NCBI RefSeq assembly: GCF_017347085.1
Contig: NZ_JADPSA010000048.1
Coordinates: 1-64,000, forward strand
DNA length: 64,000 nt
Reading direction: 5' to 3'
Origin: Nesterenkonia sp. E16_10
Lineage (GTDB): Bacteria > Actinomycetota > Actinomycetes > Actinomycetales > Micrococcaceae
Shown here: one piece after another, positions 6,463-13,990 of the stretch
Layout: each line of letters opens with the position of its first letter
Position numbering within the stretch: the first letter of the stretch is position 1
The notes under the pieces: model-generated
Databases searched by the model: none
The model's input: the letters and a program-made list of their open reading frames with translations, nothing else
Told to the model about the DNA's origin: nothing
Program-made: the position numbers and the translations under genes

Positions 6463-7491
6463 ATGGAAACCGTAAGTGAGTTTCTCGACGATGTTCGGGA
6501 TCAGATCGAAGCAGACGACGCCGCGCTAAAAGAAGCACGAGAGCGGCTCGCGTTCGTACGCTCAAAAGCGGAGAGCTTCTACGGGGCCCTCCGCTCCTAC
6601 CAGAGCGGATCACTTGCCGCACACACGATGAATGAGCCCGTCACCGACGGTGACGGCGGCTTGGTCCTCAACCGAAATTACTATCCAGGGCTCGGACCAG
6701 AAGGTAACAAAACCGAAGCCCCTGAAGAGATCGTCGATGAGCTCCTCGACCATTTAAGGCCGCTGGTTCGTGAGAAGTACCCCGAAGCGAAGATGCACAC
6801 TTCTAAACGTGGTCCGAAGATCTATTTTCACGCACCGCTCGACGACGGGACAGACCCGACTGTGGACTTGGTGCTCGCTCTCACTCGCAAGGAGGGTGAG
6901 GGCATCTGGATCCCAAACCTGGAGGCAGATACCTGGGAGCCGTCGGACCCGGTGCAGCACATCGCCCTGTTCAACGGCGAGGCTCCCAGTTTTCGGTCGA
7001 CGCGGCGAAAGATCATGCGGCTCGCGAAGGCGTGGAATAAGCAGTACCTGAGTCCAGGGGCATCCTCATTCGAGATGTGCGTCTGGGGGTATGAGTTCGT
7101 AGAACCAGGGATGGGCATCTCCAAAGGTTTGCATGCACTTTTTGAGAACGCGGCAGCCCGACTCGAAGCAGGGAAACCCACCCCCGACCCAGCCGGTGTC
7201 TCCGAGAACCTCAAGCTACTCATCGAGCCGACCAAGATGGCGGTTCGACTGCGAAAAGCTGCCAAGCACCTGCAAGATGCGCTGGATGCAACCGACGATG
7301 CTGGCGTCCGTGCTGGCGTGAGCGAAGTGTTCTGGAAGTACGTCAGCTCACCCGAGACATCGGAGCTCTCGACAATGGCGACCTCACTGAAAGCCCGCAC
7401 ACCCGTCGCTGCGACCGCTCTGGGAATTCCAGTCGCTGGAAGCACGGCCGGCGCGAGTGCCGCCCGTGCTTATGGAGACTCCAGCCAGTGA
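6463..7491 (+). CDS. CD-NTase-like nucleotidyltransferase (CBASS cyclase)
   Basis: A 342-residue protein with the cGAS/DncV-like nucleotidyltransferase signature. It has GS at residues 49-50 (SYQSGSLAAHT), D62 and D64 in VTDGDGGLVL, and a third acidic residue D135 in DPTVDLVLAL, the expected metal triad. KKEY-like YPGLGPEGNK after the active site and the helical middle resemble actinobacterial CBASS cyclases. Such enzymes make cyclic or linear nucleotide signals on phage infection. GGAGG precedes the ATG by 6 bases. The stop overlaps the next gene by 4 bases, giving a tight three-gene operon with an E2-like and a membrane protein. The nucleotide product is unknown. Confidence 0.85.
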   Translation: METVSEFLDDVRDQIEADDAALKEARERLAFVRSKAESFYGALRSYQSGSLAAHTMNEPVTDGDGGLVLNRNYYPGLGPEGNKTEAPEEIVDELLDHLRPLVREKYPEAKMHTSKRGPKIYFHAPLDDGTDPTVDLVLALTRKEGEGIWIPNLEADTWEPSDPVQHIALFNGEAPSFRSTRRKIMRLAKAWNKQYLSPGASSFEMCVWGYEFVEPGMGISKGLHALFENAAARLEAGKPTPDPAGVSENLKLLIEPTKMAVRLRKAAKHLQDALDATDDAGVRAGVSEVFWKYVSSPETSELSTMATSLKARTPVAATALGIPVAGSTAGASAARAYGDSSQ

Positions 7492-7943
7492 GTGCTGCAG
7501 GGTGGAACCCTCCCCCCTGGTTCGACATCCCGGCTCACAGAGTTGGTTTCCTCCGTGAGTTGCGAGATTTGGATGATGTGCGCACGGGGAAGCGTGCCGG
7601 TCACCGCAGTGGATTCGTCATGACAATTCCTTTGAGACCGAAAGGTGTTCCTGCGCGACGAGTGATCGTTCAGTTCTTGCCACGTTCGCCGAAGGTGCCT
7701 CGGGTCTACGTTGACGGTCCTACTGAGTCACCCCATCGCTATGCCGACGGATCCCTCTGCATGTGGCATCCCAGAGATCCCATCAATCAACGATGGACGC
7801 TCGCAGATGGGGCAGCTGATCTCGTTATAAGGATCGGGGTTCACCTCATCAAGGAACAGTGGTTTCGCCAAACCGGTGAATGGATCGGTCCAGAGGCGGG
7901 ACACTTTCATCAACGCTCAGCGATTGAACCGGAGGGGCGATGA
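7488..7943 (+). CDS. E2-like (UBC-fold) protein, type II-short CBASS ancillary
   Basis: A 151-residue protein resembling prokaryotic E2 ubiquitin-conjugating-fold proteins. The region PRVYVDGPTESPHRYADGSL followed by CMWHPRD places a likely catalytic cysteine at C91 with histidine H83 before it. The downstream helix (LADGAADLVIRIGVHLIKEQW) fits the family. In full type II CBASS an E1-E2 fusion (Cap2) attaches the cyclase C-terminus to a target; short systems keep only an E2-like partner. No E1 or JAB gene is present here. It starts with GTG and overlaps both neighbours by 4 bases. Conjugation activity is inferred. Confidence 0.75.
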   Translation: MSAAGWNPPPWFDIPAHRVGFLRELRDLDDVRTGKRAGHRSGFVMTIPLRPKGVPARRVIVQFLPRSPKVPRVYVDGPTESPHRYADGSLCMWHPRDPINQRWTLADGAADLVIRIGVHLIKEQWFRQTGEWIGPEAGHFHQRSAIEPEGR

Positions 7944-8500
7944 CCACTCTGACTACCCCAACAGTAGTTGACACCCCCGACAGTTGGTTCGCCGGGGATG
8001 GGTTTGCGACGATCATCGCAGCGTTGGTCGGCGCCACCGTTGTCATGGTGGGCTACTTGATTCAGCAAAGATTCGTGCGCCGACACCATCGGGCGGAGAT
8101 CTACAGCGAAGCGGTACGTGCTGTCGAGGACTATATGGAAGCACCGTTTCTCATTCAGCGTCTAGACGGCACCCTTGCGACCCAAAGGCAGCTGACCGAT
8201 CAAATCAGCGGGATCCAATCACGGCTGGCCTACTACCAAGCCCAGCTGTCAATCTATGCCGCCCAAACAATCGCGGACTCCTACGCGTCGGCGGTGAAAG
8301 CAGCGCGCCGAGAGGCAGGTCCAGCAATGACCAAAGCGTGGCAAGCACCTCCCACTCGCAAGAGAAAAAGGGTCCCACTGAGCAAAAGGTACTCACGGCA
8401 GGAAACTGACCAAGCACTCGCCATTCTCACCGCCCGTATGCGGCGAGACGTATACAGGCCTCGCACGCGCCCCGCGAAACCTGCGCGAACAGCCGGGTAG
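7940..8500 (+). CDS. Single-pass membrane protein, candidate CBASS effector
   Basis: A 186-residue protein with one clear membrane segment at residues 21-42 (GFATIIAALVGATVVMVGYL). It is followed by a basic stop-transfer stretch (RFVRRHHR) and a long helical cytoplasmic part with possible coiled coil (TQRQLTDQISGIQSRLAYY). The C-terminus is strongly basic (PTRKRKR, RPRTRPAKPAR). I do not recognise a family. Third position in the operon, a 4-base overlap with the E2 gene and membrane location make it the candidate killer protein of the CBASS-like locus. It has none of the usual effector motifs I can see (patatin, HNH, SAVED, TIR, four-helix TM). Confidence 0.6.
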   Translation: MTTLTTPTVVDTPDSWFAGDGFATIIAALVGATVVMVGYLIQQRFVRRHHRAEIYSEAVRAVEDYMEAPFLIQRLDGTLATQRQLTDQISGIQSRLAYYQAQLSIYAAQTIADSYASAVKAARREAGPAMTKAWQAPPTRKRKRVPLSKRYSRQETDQALAILTARMRRDVYRPRTRPAKPARTAG

Positions 8501-8518
8501 GAGCTAACGCCCGTGTCT

Positions 8519-8736
8519 CAGAAAACTACTGGATAACGAGGCAGCGGGAACTCACCACAAGGTCCGCTGCACGAACGTCGACCCGGCTCTCCCCCGGAAC
8601 CGCAGGTCTCACTTCTCCGCCTCCAGAACCACGACACTTGGCAGCCGGCCGTCGCAGGTGACGCTAATGGCGACCTGGCACGACTAGCCCTCGTAGGCCG
8701 ATCCGTCGCGGGACGGTTCGACGCCGAACCCCGCCG
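8519..8736. other. Intergenic boundary of the accessory region
   Basis: No gene seen. It separates the CBASS-like locus from the alpha/beta hydrolase gene, and GC rises to the right of it, so it may mark the right edge of the transferred segment. Confidence 0.35.
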
Positions 8737-8742
8737 TACACT
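8737..8742 (+). promoter_or_regulatory. -10 box, probable leaderless start
   Basis: TACACT ends 6 bases before the ATG at 8749 and no Shine-Dalgarno sequence precedes the ATG. This spacing suggests a leaderless mRNA for the hydrolase gene. A convincing -35 box is not visible. Confidence 0.5.
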
Positions 8743-8748
8743 GATTCG

Positions 8749-9531
8749 ATGAGTCTTCATCACGTCCGAAGAGGCCATGGAAGCCCACTGCTGCTGGTGC
8801 ACGGCCTCGGAGCGGGTCTGCAATCCTGGGATCCGATCATCGACGCGTTGGCCGCGCACCGGGAGGTCATCGCGGTAGACCTGCCCGGATTCGGCCAGAC
8901 GACGCCACTGCCTGGCGAAGTATCGATTGCCACGCTCGCCGATTCAGTCTCAGAGTTCATCGACGAGCAGGGGCTGGAGGGCGTTGCCACTGCAGGACAG
9001 TCAATGGGTGGACGGATCGTGCTTGAGCTTGCCAGACGCGGGATCGGTGGTGACACCGTCGCGCTAGACCCCGGGGGGTTCTGGAACCAACGCGAGCTGA
9101 CGGTCTTCGGCTCTACACTCCGTCCCTCGATCGGCCTGGTCCGTGCCCTGCGCGGCGCCCTTCCGGTGCTGTTGGGGAATCGCGTCACTCGTACCGCGCT
9201 GCTCGCGCAGTTCTCGGCCCACCCGTGGTCGCTGAACCAGCAGACCGTCCTGCCCGACCTGCTTGGGCTGGCCGACGCTCCAGCGACGGATGCGGCAATG
9301 GATGCACTCACGAAGGGTCCCACGCAGGAGGGCGCTCCACTCGGGACGGTCCCCGGCCTCGTCACCATCGGGTGGGGACGCCGCGACCTCGTCACCGTTC
9401 CGCGGCAGGCCCATCGGGCTGTTGCGGCGTTCCCCGACGCGACCCTGCACTGGTTCCCCCGGTGTGGACATTTCCCTCAGTGGGACGCCCCGCAGGAGGC
9501 AGCTGAACTCATCCTGTCCGGCACTCGCTGA
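8749..9531 (+). CDS. Alpha/beta-fold hydrolase
   Basis: A 260-residue hydrolase of unknown substrate. It has the oxyanion-hole motif LLLVHGLGAG (residues 14-23), the nucleophile elbow GQSMGG with Ser85, an acidic candidate in GWGRRDLVT and the catalytic histidine in FPRCGHFPQWD. This full Ser-Asp-His set suggests an active esterase, lipase or related enzyme. It has no signal peptide, so it acts in the cytoplasm. It stands alone with a likely leaderless promoter. Confidence 0.85.
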   Translation: MSLHHVRRGHGSPLLLVHGLGAGLQSWDPIIDALAAHREVIAVDLPGFGQTTPLPGEVSIATLADSVSEFIDEQGLEGVATAGQSMGGRIVLELARRGIGGDTVALDPGGFWNQRELTVFGSTLRPSIGLVRALRGALPVLLGNRVTRTALLAQFSAHPWSLNQQTVLPDLLGLADAPATDAAMDALTKGPTQEGAPLGTVPGLVTIGWGRRDLVTVPRQAHRAVAAFPDATLHWFPRCGHFPQWDAPQEAAELILSGTR

Positions 9532-9850
9532 CGACCCCTGCTCGCTACGATCCCGAAGATCCTGCTGAAGAGCTCTTCGTCGTGGCGGTCATCCACGCTG
9601 GTACGGCAAGGTGCGCCCGTGCGAGGACCATCCAGGTCGGCGTCCGCCGCCTCGACTCGGTGCGTAGCATCACACAGATGCACCTCACCGCGACAGGACA
9701 GAGCGAGCAGGCCATCGCGGAGAAGTGGTTTCCCCACGAGAAGAACCCACCCGCCGCGCAGTGACGTCATCGCTTGGTCGTGGACGTTTCAGCCTTGACC
9801 GGACATGTAGAGGGTAAGGACACGTTCCCGAGCGATTAAGGACCACCGAC
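9532..9850. other. Intergenic stretch, no gene supported
   Basis: A 60-codon frame (9582-9764) lacks a ribosome binding site and family resemblance. A TTGACC hexamer near 9796 could be a -35 box for the anti-sigma-like gene that follows; the matching -10 is unclear. Confidence 0.4.
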
Positions 9851-10618
9851 ATGTCTTGGTCACCACCGAACAGCGACCCGCCCGAAGACCAGGGGCCAGA
9901 AAGCTCCGACGCATCTCTCGACGCGCACCTGAGAAACTCAGCGCCGCCTGGGACACCAGTCACCGCTGCGCTGCAGGCGGAGCTGGAACAGCTCGCCGTG
10001 GCGAGTCGCGAGGACGCCAGGAGCCGCCGTCGTGCGAGCCGGTCTGGTCTCTCCCGCGGCGCCGCCATGGGCCTCGCTGCCCTGGCACTGCTCGGCACGG
10101 CCACTGCCGCCGTGGCCGTCGTTGAGCTGCGCAGCTACTGGTCGGATCTGGGGGTGGAGCCCCACGTGAACTACAGCTTCGAACTGCCCAGCGGCGCCGA
10201 ATGTGAGGTCGAACTCCGCATGAAGACGCTGGGGCCAGCCGGGATGGAGAACATCGATGACTATTCCATGACCGCGGAACAGGACGCGTTCGTGCGTGAG
10301 ATGTACTCAGATGTCCAAGACAGAGTCGATGCCATGGTGGAACGCGAGGGGTTCCTCGACCGGGCCCGAGCTCGTTCCGATGCCATGGGCCTCCCGGAGG
10401 GGAAGGAGGAGACCGACGATGTCGCGTACTTCTCCGCCGTAGATTCGGGGCTTTCTCTGCAGCTGCAGGACGAGTACGGCGCGGAGATGATGGAGGTCGG
10501 GGTAGGTGGCTACTCCTTCGGGCATTCCTGCCCCGGCGCTGACTTCGAGGGCAGCTGGATGGACGAACTCGGGGACATGGACACCTATGAGACCCAGGGA
10601 GAGGGGTCTGAAGGGTGA
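9851..10618 (+). CDS. Single-pass membrane protein, anti-sigma-factor-like
   Basis: A 255-residue protein not recognised by family. About 75 charged, Arg/Ser-rich N-terminal residues are presumably cytoplasmic. One membrane segment lies near residues 78-100 (GAAMGLAALALLGTATAAVA), and an acidic extracellular domain of about 150 residues carries cysteines at ECEV and SCPG. The last 4 bases overlap the start of a sigma-factor gene. Topology and linkage match anti-sigma factors that hold a partner sigma at the membrane, but no ZAS zinc motif is visible, so this remains an inference. It could also be a sigma-controlled surface sensor. Confidence 0.5.
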   Translation: MSWSPPNSDPPEDQGPESSDASLDAHLRNSAPPGTPVTAALQAELEQLAVASREDARSRRRASRSGLSRGAAMGLAALALLGTATAAVAVVELRSYWSDLGVEPHVNYSFELPSGAECEVELRMKTLGPAGMENIDDYSMTAEQDAFVREMYSDVQDRVDAMVEREGFLDRARARSDAMGLPEGKEETDDVAYFSAVDSGLSLQLQDEYGAEMMEVGVGGYSFGHSCPGADFEGSWMDELGDMDTYETQGEGSEG

Positions 10619-11196
10619 CGCACTCTCACAGCTCTCCTCTCGAGACAGCGCTCACGGTCAACGCAGCAGACCTATTGCACTACTTCCAACGGCGCACGAA
10701 CTCCGAGGCAGCCGCAGACCTCTTGGCAGAGACCATGCTCACCGCCTGGCAGCGCGAGAAGAACCACCCGGCTGAGGCCGAGGCCGGACGCAGGTGGCTC
10801 TTCGGCATCGCCGGCAATGTGCTGAAGAACGCCGACCGCAGCCGGCGCCGTCGGTACCGACTGGTCAACAAGCTCAAATCCATGCTGGGCACCGCCTCTG
10901 AGTCCCAGGCGGCCGATGACGGAGTCGACGTTCGTGATGCCGTCCAACGACTCGATCCTGAGCTTCGTGAACTGATCCGGTTGGTCCACTGGGAAGGATT
11001 CAGCATCGCCGACGCCGGTCAGATCCTCGATATCCCGGCCTCGACCGCGCGGGGAAGATACCAGCGAGCCAAGGCACAGCTGCGCGAGGTTCTGGAGAAC
11101 ACGGACTCATCACCCCGAGAACACTGCCCCGCGACGCTGCCCGAGGTTGATCGCCGATTCCTCCACGTGGAGGAGAAACCCGCTGAGAACAAGTGA
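10615..11196 (+). CDS. ECF-type RNA polymerase sigma factor
   Basis: A 193-residue sigma-70 family factor. Region 2 is at about residues 20-70 (LLAETMLTAWQ, then AGRRWLFGIAGNVLKN), and region 4 is at about 110-160 (AVQRLDPELRELIRLVHWEG followed by FSIADAGQILDIPASTARGR). The GTG start overlaps the upstream membrane gene by 4 bases, so they are co-translated. Gene order (partner first, sigma second) is the reverse of many ECF operons. Target promoters are not apparent in this window. Confidence 0.85.
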   Translation: MTHSHSSPLETALTVNAADLLHYFQRRTNSEAAADLLAETMLTAWQREKNHPAEAEAGRRWLFGIAGNVLKNADRSRRRRYRLVNKLKSMLGTASESQAADDGVDVRDAVQRLDPELRELIRLVHWEGFSIADAGQILDIPASTARGRYQRAKAQLREVLENTDSSPREHCPATLPEVDRRFLHVEEKPAENK

Positions 11197-11238
11197 GCCA
11201 CACCCCGCATCGCCGCCGTCCCTCGCACAAAGGTCCCG

Positions 11239-12558
11239 CTAGGAAGCGGCGACGCCGGGTATCCGACCGGTCTCGGGCAGCTCGGCTCCGCGGGCGAACC
11301 CGGCCCAGAGCGCCCGGACGGACTTGCCTGCCTGCTCGAGGTCCTCCCAGGAGGCCCCTTCCAGGAGCTTCAGCCCCTTGGTGTTCGCCCGGGTCCCGAA
11401 GAGCAGCGCGAGATCGATCCCGTGCGCCGATCCGAAGAAGTTCCCGGGCGCGGCCCAGTCCACGATGAAATAGTGCCCCCGGCCGCCGGCTCGACGGTGC
11501 CGCCGGAGGAAGGTGCGGATGCCCGTGACGTAGATGAGCCTGGTCCCCAGCCGGCTCAGCAACGTCATCGCGGGTGAACCGATCACCGGAAGATCGCGGA
11601 GTCGCTGCACCGGCCGCGCCACCGGGATGAACAGCCGGGTCTCCTCGGCGGTGTGCGTGATCATGATGTCGATATGCGGTGCGACAGCCTTCCAGGTGTC
11701 CTCGATCTCGGATTCGGCGGGCAGCGGCGAGACGCCGTGCTGGGTCCCGAAGGGCATCAGTCCGCGCAGTCCGAACGGGGCGCCGGCGGCGCGCGCACTC
11801 TCCTGGACTCGCAGCACCTCTTGGATCGAGGCCTGCGCCGACACCTCAGGAGCCGCAGCGGACATGGCCTCCGTCATTTTGTGGCGACCCCGGGATATCC
11901 CCAGTGGCGGGCTCTGCAGGATGGCCCGGCGGAAGAGCCGGGGAGCGTCTGGGGTGGCCATCAGGTGCGCGATGGCGTCGCCGCCGGCCGATTGCCCGAA
12001 GAGCGTGACGGCCTCTGGATCACCGCCGAAGGACCGGATGTTGCGCTGCACCCATTCCAGGGCGCAGAGCTGGTCCAGCAGACCGAGGTTGGCGGACCGT
12101 CCCGCCCCGCCGAGATACCCGAAGGCTCCAAGCCGGTAGGTCACCGCGACGACGACGACGCGCTGCTCCTCCACGAGTGTGGTCGGGTCATAGATGGGCG
12201 CATCTCCGGCCCCCGAGATATAGGAACCTCCATGGATCCACACCATGACCGGCAGGAGCTCCCCCTGCCTCCGGTCCGCAGGGAGCGTGACGGTCAGATT
12301 CTGACAGTCCTCATCCTGGGGCAGTCCGCCGGTCTGGCTCCCGATGACGGACTCCAGCTCCCGGATGCGCCATTGCGGACACGCAGGCGCCGGGTCGAGC
12401 GCACGGTATGAATCAGACCAGTCATCCACGGGATGCGGCGGCTGAAAGCGCTGGGCCCTCGCATACGGAATGCCGGATGCCTTGACCACCGGACCGGCAG
12501 CACGGCCGATGATGGGCCCGCATGGAGGGGAGAATCGGTGCTCAGAGCTGGTGTCCAC
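11239..12558 (-). CDS. Type B carboxylesterase/lipase
   Basis: A 439-residue member of the carboxylesterase B family. EDCQNLTVTLP corresponds to the EDCL family motif, MVWIHGGSYISGAG is the oxyanion-hole segment and TLFGQSAGGDAIAHL contains the catalytic serine. It is somewhat shorter than the usual 480-550 residues, mostly at the C-terminus. No signal peptide is seen, so it is likely cytoplasmic. It begins with GTG and is convergent with the sigma-factor operon. Substrate unknown. Confidence 0.85.
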   Translation of the reverse strand: MDTSSEHRFSPPCGPIIGRAAGPVVKASGIPYARAQRFQPPHPVDDWSDSYRALDPAPACPQWRIRELESVIGSQTGGLPQDEDCQNLTVTLPADRRQGELLPVMVWIHGGSYISGAGDAPIYDPTTLVEEQRVVVVAVTYRLGAFGYLGGAGRSANLGLLDQLCALEWVQRNIRSFGGDPEAVTLFGQSAGGDAIAHLMATPDAPRLFRRAILQSPPLGISRGRHKMTEAMSAAAPEVSAQASIQEVLRVQESARAAGAPFGLRGLMPFGTQHGVSPLPAESEIEDTWKAVAPHIDIMITHTAEETRLFIPVARPVQRLRDLPVIGSPAMTLLSRLGTRLIYVTGIRTFLRRHRRAGGRGHYFIVDWAAPGNFFGSAHGIDLALLFGTRANTKGLKLLEGASWEDLEQAGKSVRALWAGFARGAELPETGRIPGVAAS

Positions 12559-12578
12559 CTGCTCGAGGATACGGCCTC

Positions 12579-12926
12579 TCAGTCCATCACCGGTGACTGA
12601 CCCTGGGGTGCACCGCTGCGCTGGACCTCGTCGGCACGGGCAACTCGCCGGTTATGCAGGAGGCCGCCGAGAAACCAGGGAAGCAGAGCAACGAAGGGGG
12701 CGAGGACTCCGATGAACCCCACCTCGTCGACCCAGTAGGTCACGGAACCCCCGGCGAGAGCAATACCGCCGATCTGCAGCCAGTAGGCCCACCGCGGACG
12801 CTGTTTCGCCGTCCAGAAGAGCGGTACCCGCTGATTCGGATACGCGGTCAGAGTGACCCGCATCGACCAGAAGATCAGCGCCATCCCGAGAGCCAGAAGA
12901 ATCAGAGGAGGTGAGAACAGATCCAT
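12579..12926 (-). CDS. Small integral membrane protein of unknown function
   Basis: About 115 residues with three or four predicted membrane segments (PPLILLALGMALIFW, WLQIGGIALAGGSVTYWV, FIGVLAPFVALLPWFLGGLL). It ends in a short basic and polar tail. I do not recognise the family. The ATG at 12926 starts right before the first membrane segment; a TTG at 12962 is possible. It lies 20 bases upstream of the carboxylesterase on the same strand, so the two may form an operon. Confidence 0.65.
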   Translation of the reverse strand: MDLFSPPLILLALGMALIFWSMRVTLTAYPNQRVPLFWTAKQRPRWAYWLQIGGIALAGGSVTYWVDEVGFIGVLAPFVALLPWFLGGLLHNRRVARADEVQRSGAPQGQSPVMD

Positions 12927-12991
12927 CGAACCAGTCAACAATAAACATCTAAGAGGAGTCAAAAACTCGCCTGTTCAGATACGGTTTACAT

Positions 12992-13990
12992 ATGCCACGA
13001 AACGATTCATCAGCTTCTGAAAATCGCCGCCTGGCGCCTGACGATCTGCGAAACATCCTCGTGTTCCTGGTGGTGACCTTCGGACTCGCCTGGCTGATCG
13101 CGCTGCCGCTGTGGACCGGTGAGGGGCTGGCGAGCCCGTGGTTCCTGGTGGTCTCCATCGGGATGATGCTCACCCCGACGATCGGCGCGCTGCTGGTGGT
13201 GTTCATCCTGGAGCGTCCCGCGCAGAAGGCGCGCGCACTGGGACTGTGGCCGATGACCCCGGTGAAGCGCTTCCTCGGCTACCTCGCGCTGGGGCTCGTC
13301 GTCCCGATCGTGCTGGTCCTCGCGGCGCTGCCCATAGGAGCTCTGCTCGGGGTCTACCCGGCGGACTTCGTGAACTTCTCAGGCTTCGAAGAGCAGCTCG
13401 AGGCACAGCTCGGCGCCGCCGGTGCTCCCGACCTGCCTTTCTCCCTCGGGACATTGGTGGCGCTGCAGCTGCTCACGATCCCACTGGGGGCGCTGCTGAA
13501 CCTTGCACCGGCCATGGGGGAAGAGCTGGGCTGGCGGGGGTGGTTGCTGCCGAAGCTGATGCCGCTGGGAACAGTCCCCGCACTGCTGATCTCGGGGATC
13601 ATCTGGGGGCTCTGGCACGCGCCGCTGGTGCTGCTGGGCTATAACTACGCCTCAGGCCCGGGCTGGCTGGGCCTGAGCATGATGACGGGGATGTGCATCA
13701 TCGTCGGTGCGGTCTTCGGCTGGCTGCGGCTCCGCTCGGAGTCTGTGTGGCCGGCCGCGCTGGCCCACGGCAGCTTCAATGCCGCCGCCGGCTCCTACCT
13801 GCTCTTCAGCATGGCCGGGGAACACATCGACACCACCCAGGCCACGATCCTGGGGTGGACCGGCTGGATCCTGCCGCTCGCGCTGGTCGGCGTTCTGCTC
13901 CTCACCGGGTCGTTCTCACCGGTGCGGCAGCAGCCCGAGAGCCAGGCGCGTCAGTCGACGGAGGATCGCGAGCTCCACGCCTCGGAGTAG
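12992..13990 (+). CDS. CPBP-family intramembrane metalloprotease
   Basis: A 332-residue polytopic membrane protein with about eight membrane segments. The family signature is present: EELGWRGWLLPKL (EExxxR motif, around residue 173), followed by WGLWHAPLVLLGY and a later HGSFNA histidine. These residues form the zinc site in CAAX-processing and bacteriocin-immunity type proteases. The ATG follows an AT-rich box (TTTACAT) without a ribosome binding site, perhaps leaderless. The last 40 bases overlap the 3' end of the convergent OpgB-like gene. Its substrate is unknown. Confidence 0.9.
   Translation: MPRNDSSASENRRLAPDDLRNILVFLVVTFGLAWLIALPLWTGEGLASPWFLVVSIGMMLTPTIGALLVVFILERPAQKARALGLWPMTPVKRFLGYLALGLVVPIVLVLAALPIGALLGVYPADFVNFSGFEEQLEAQLGAAGAPDLPFSLGTLVALQLLTIPLGALLNLAPAMGEELGWRGWLLPKLMPLGTVPALLISGIIWGLWHAPLVLLGYNYASGPGWLGLSMMTGMCIIVGAVFGWLRLRSESVWPAALAHGSFNAAAGSYLLFSMAGEHIDTTQATILGWTGWILPLALVGVLLLTGSFSPVRQQPESQARQSTEDRELHASE

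Noticed and set aside
9582-9764. 60-codon frame between hydrolase and anti-sigma-like genes
   Set aside because: No ribosome binding site and no recognisable similarity.
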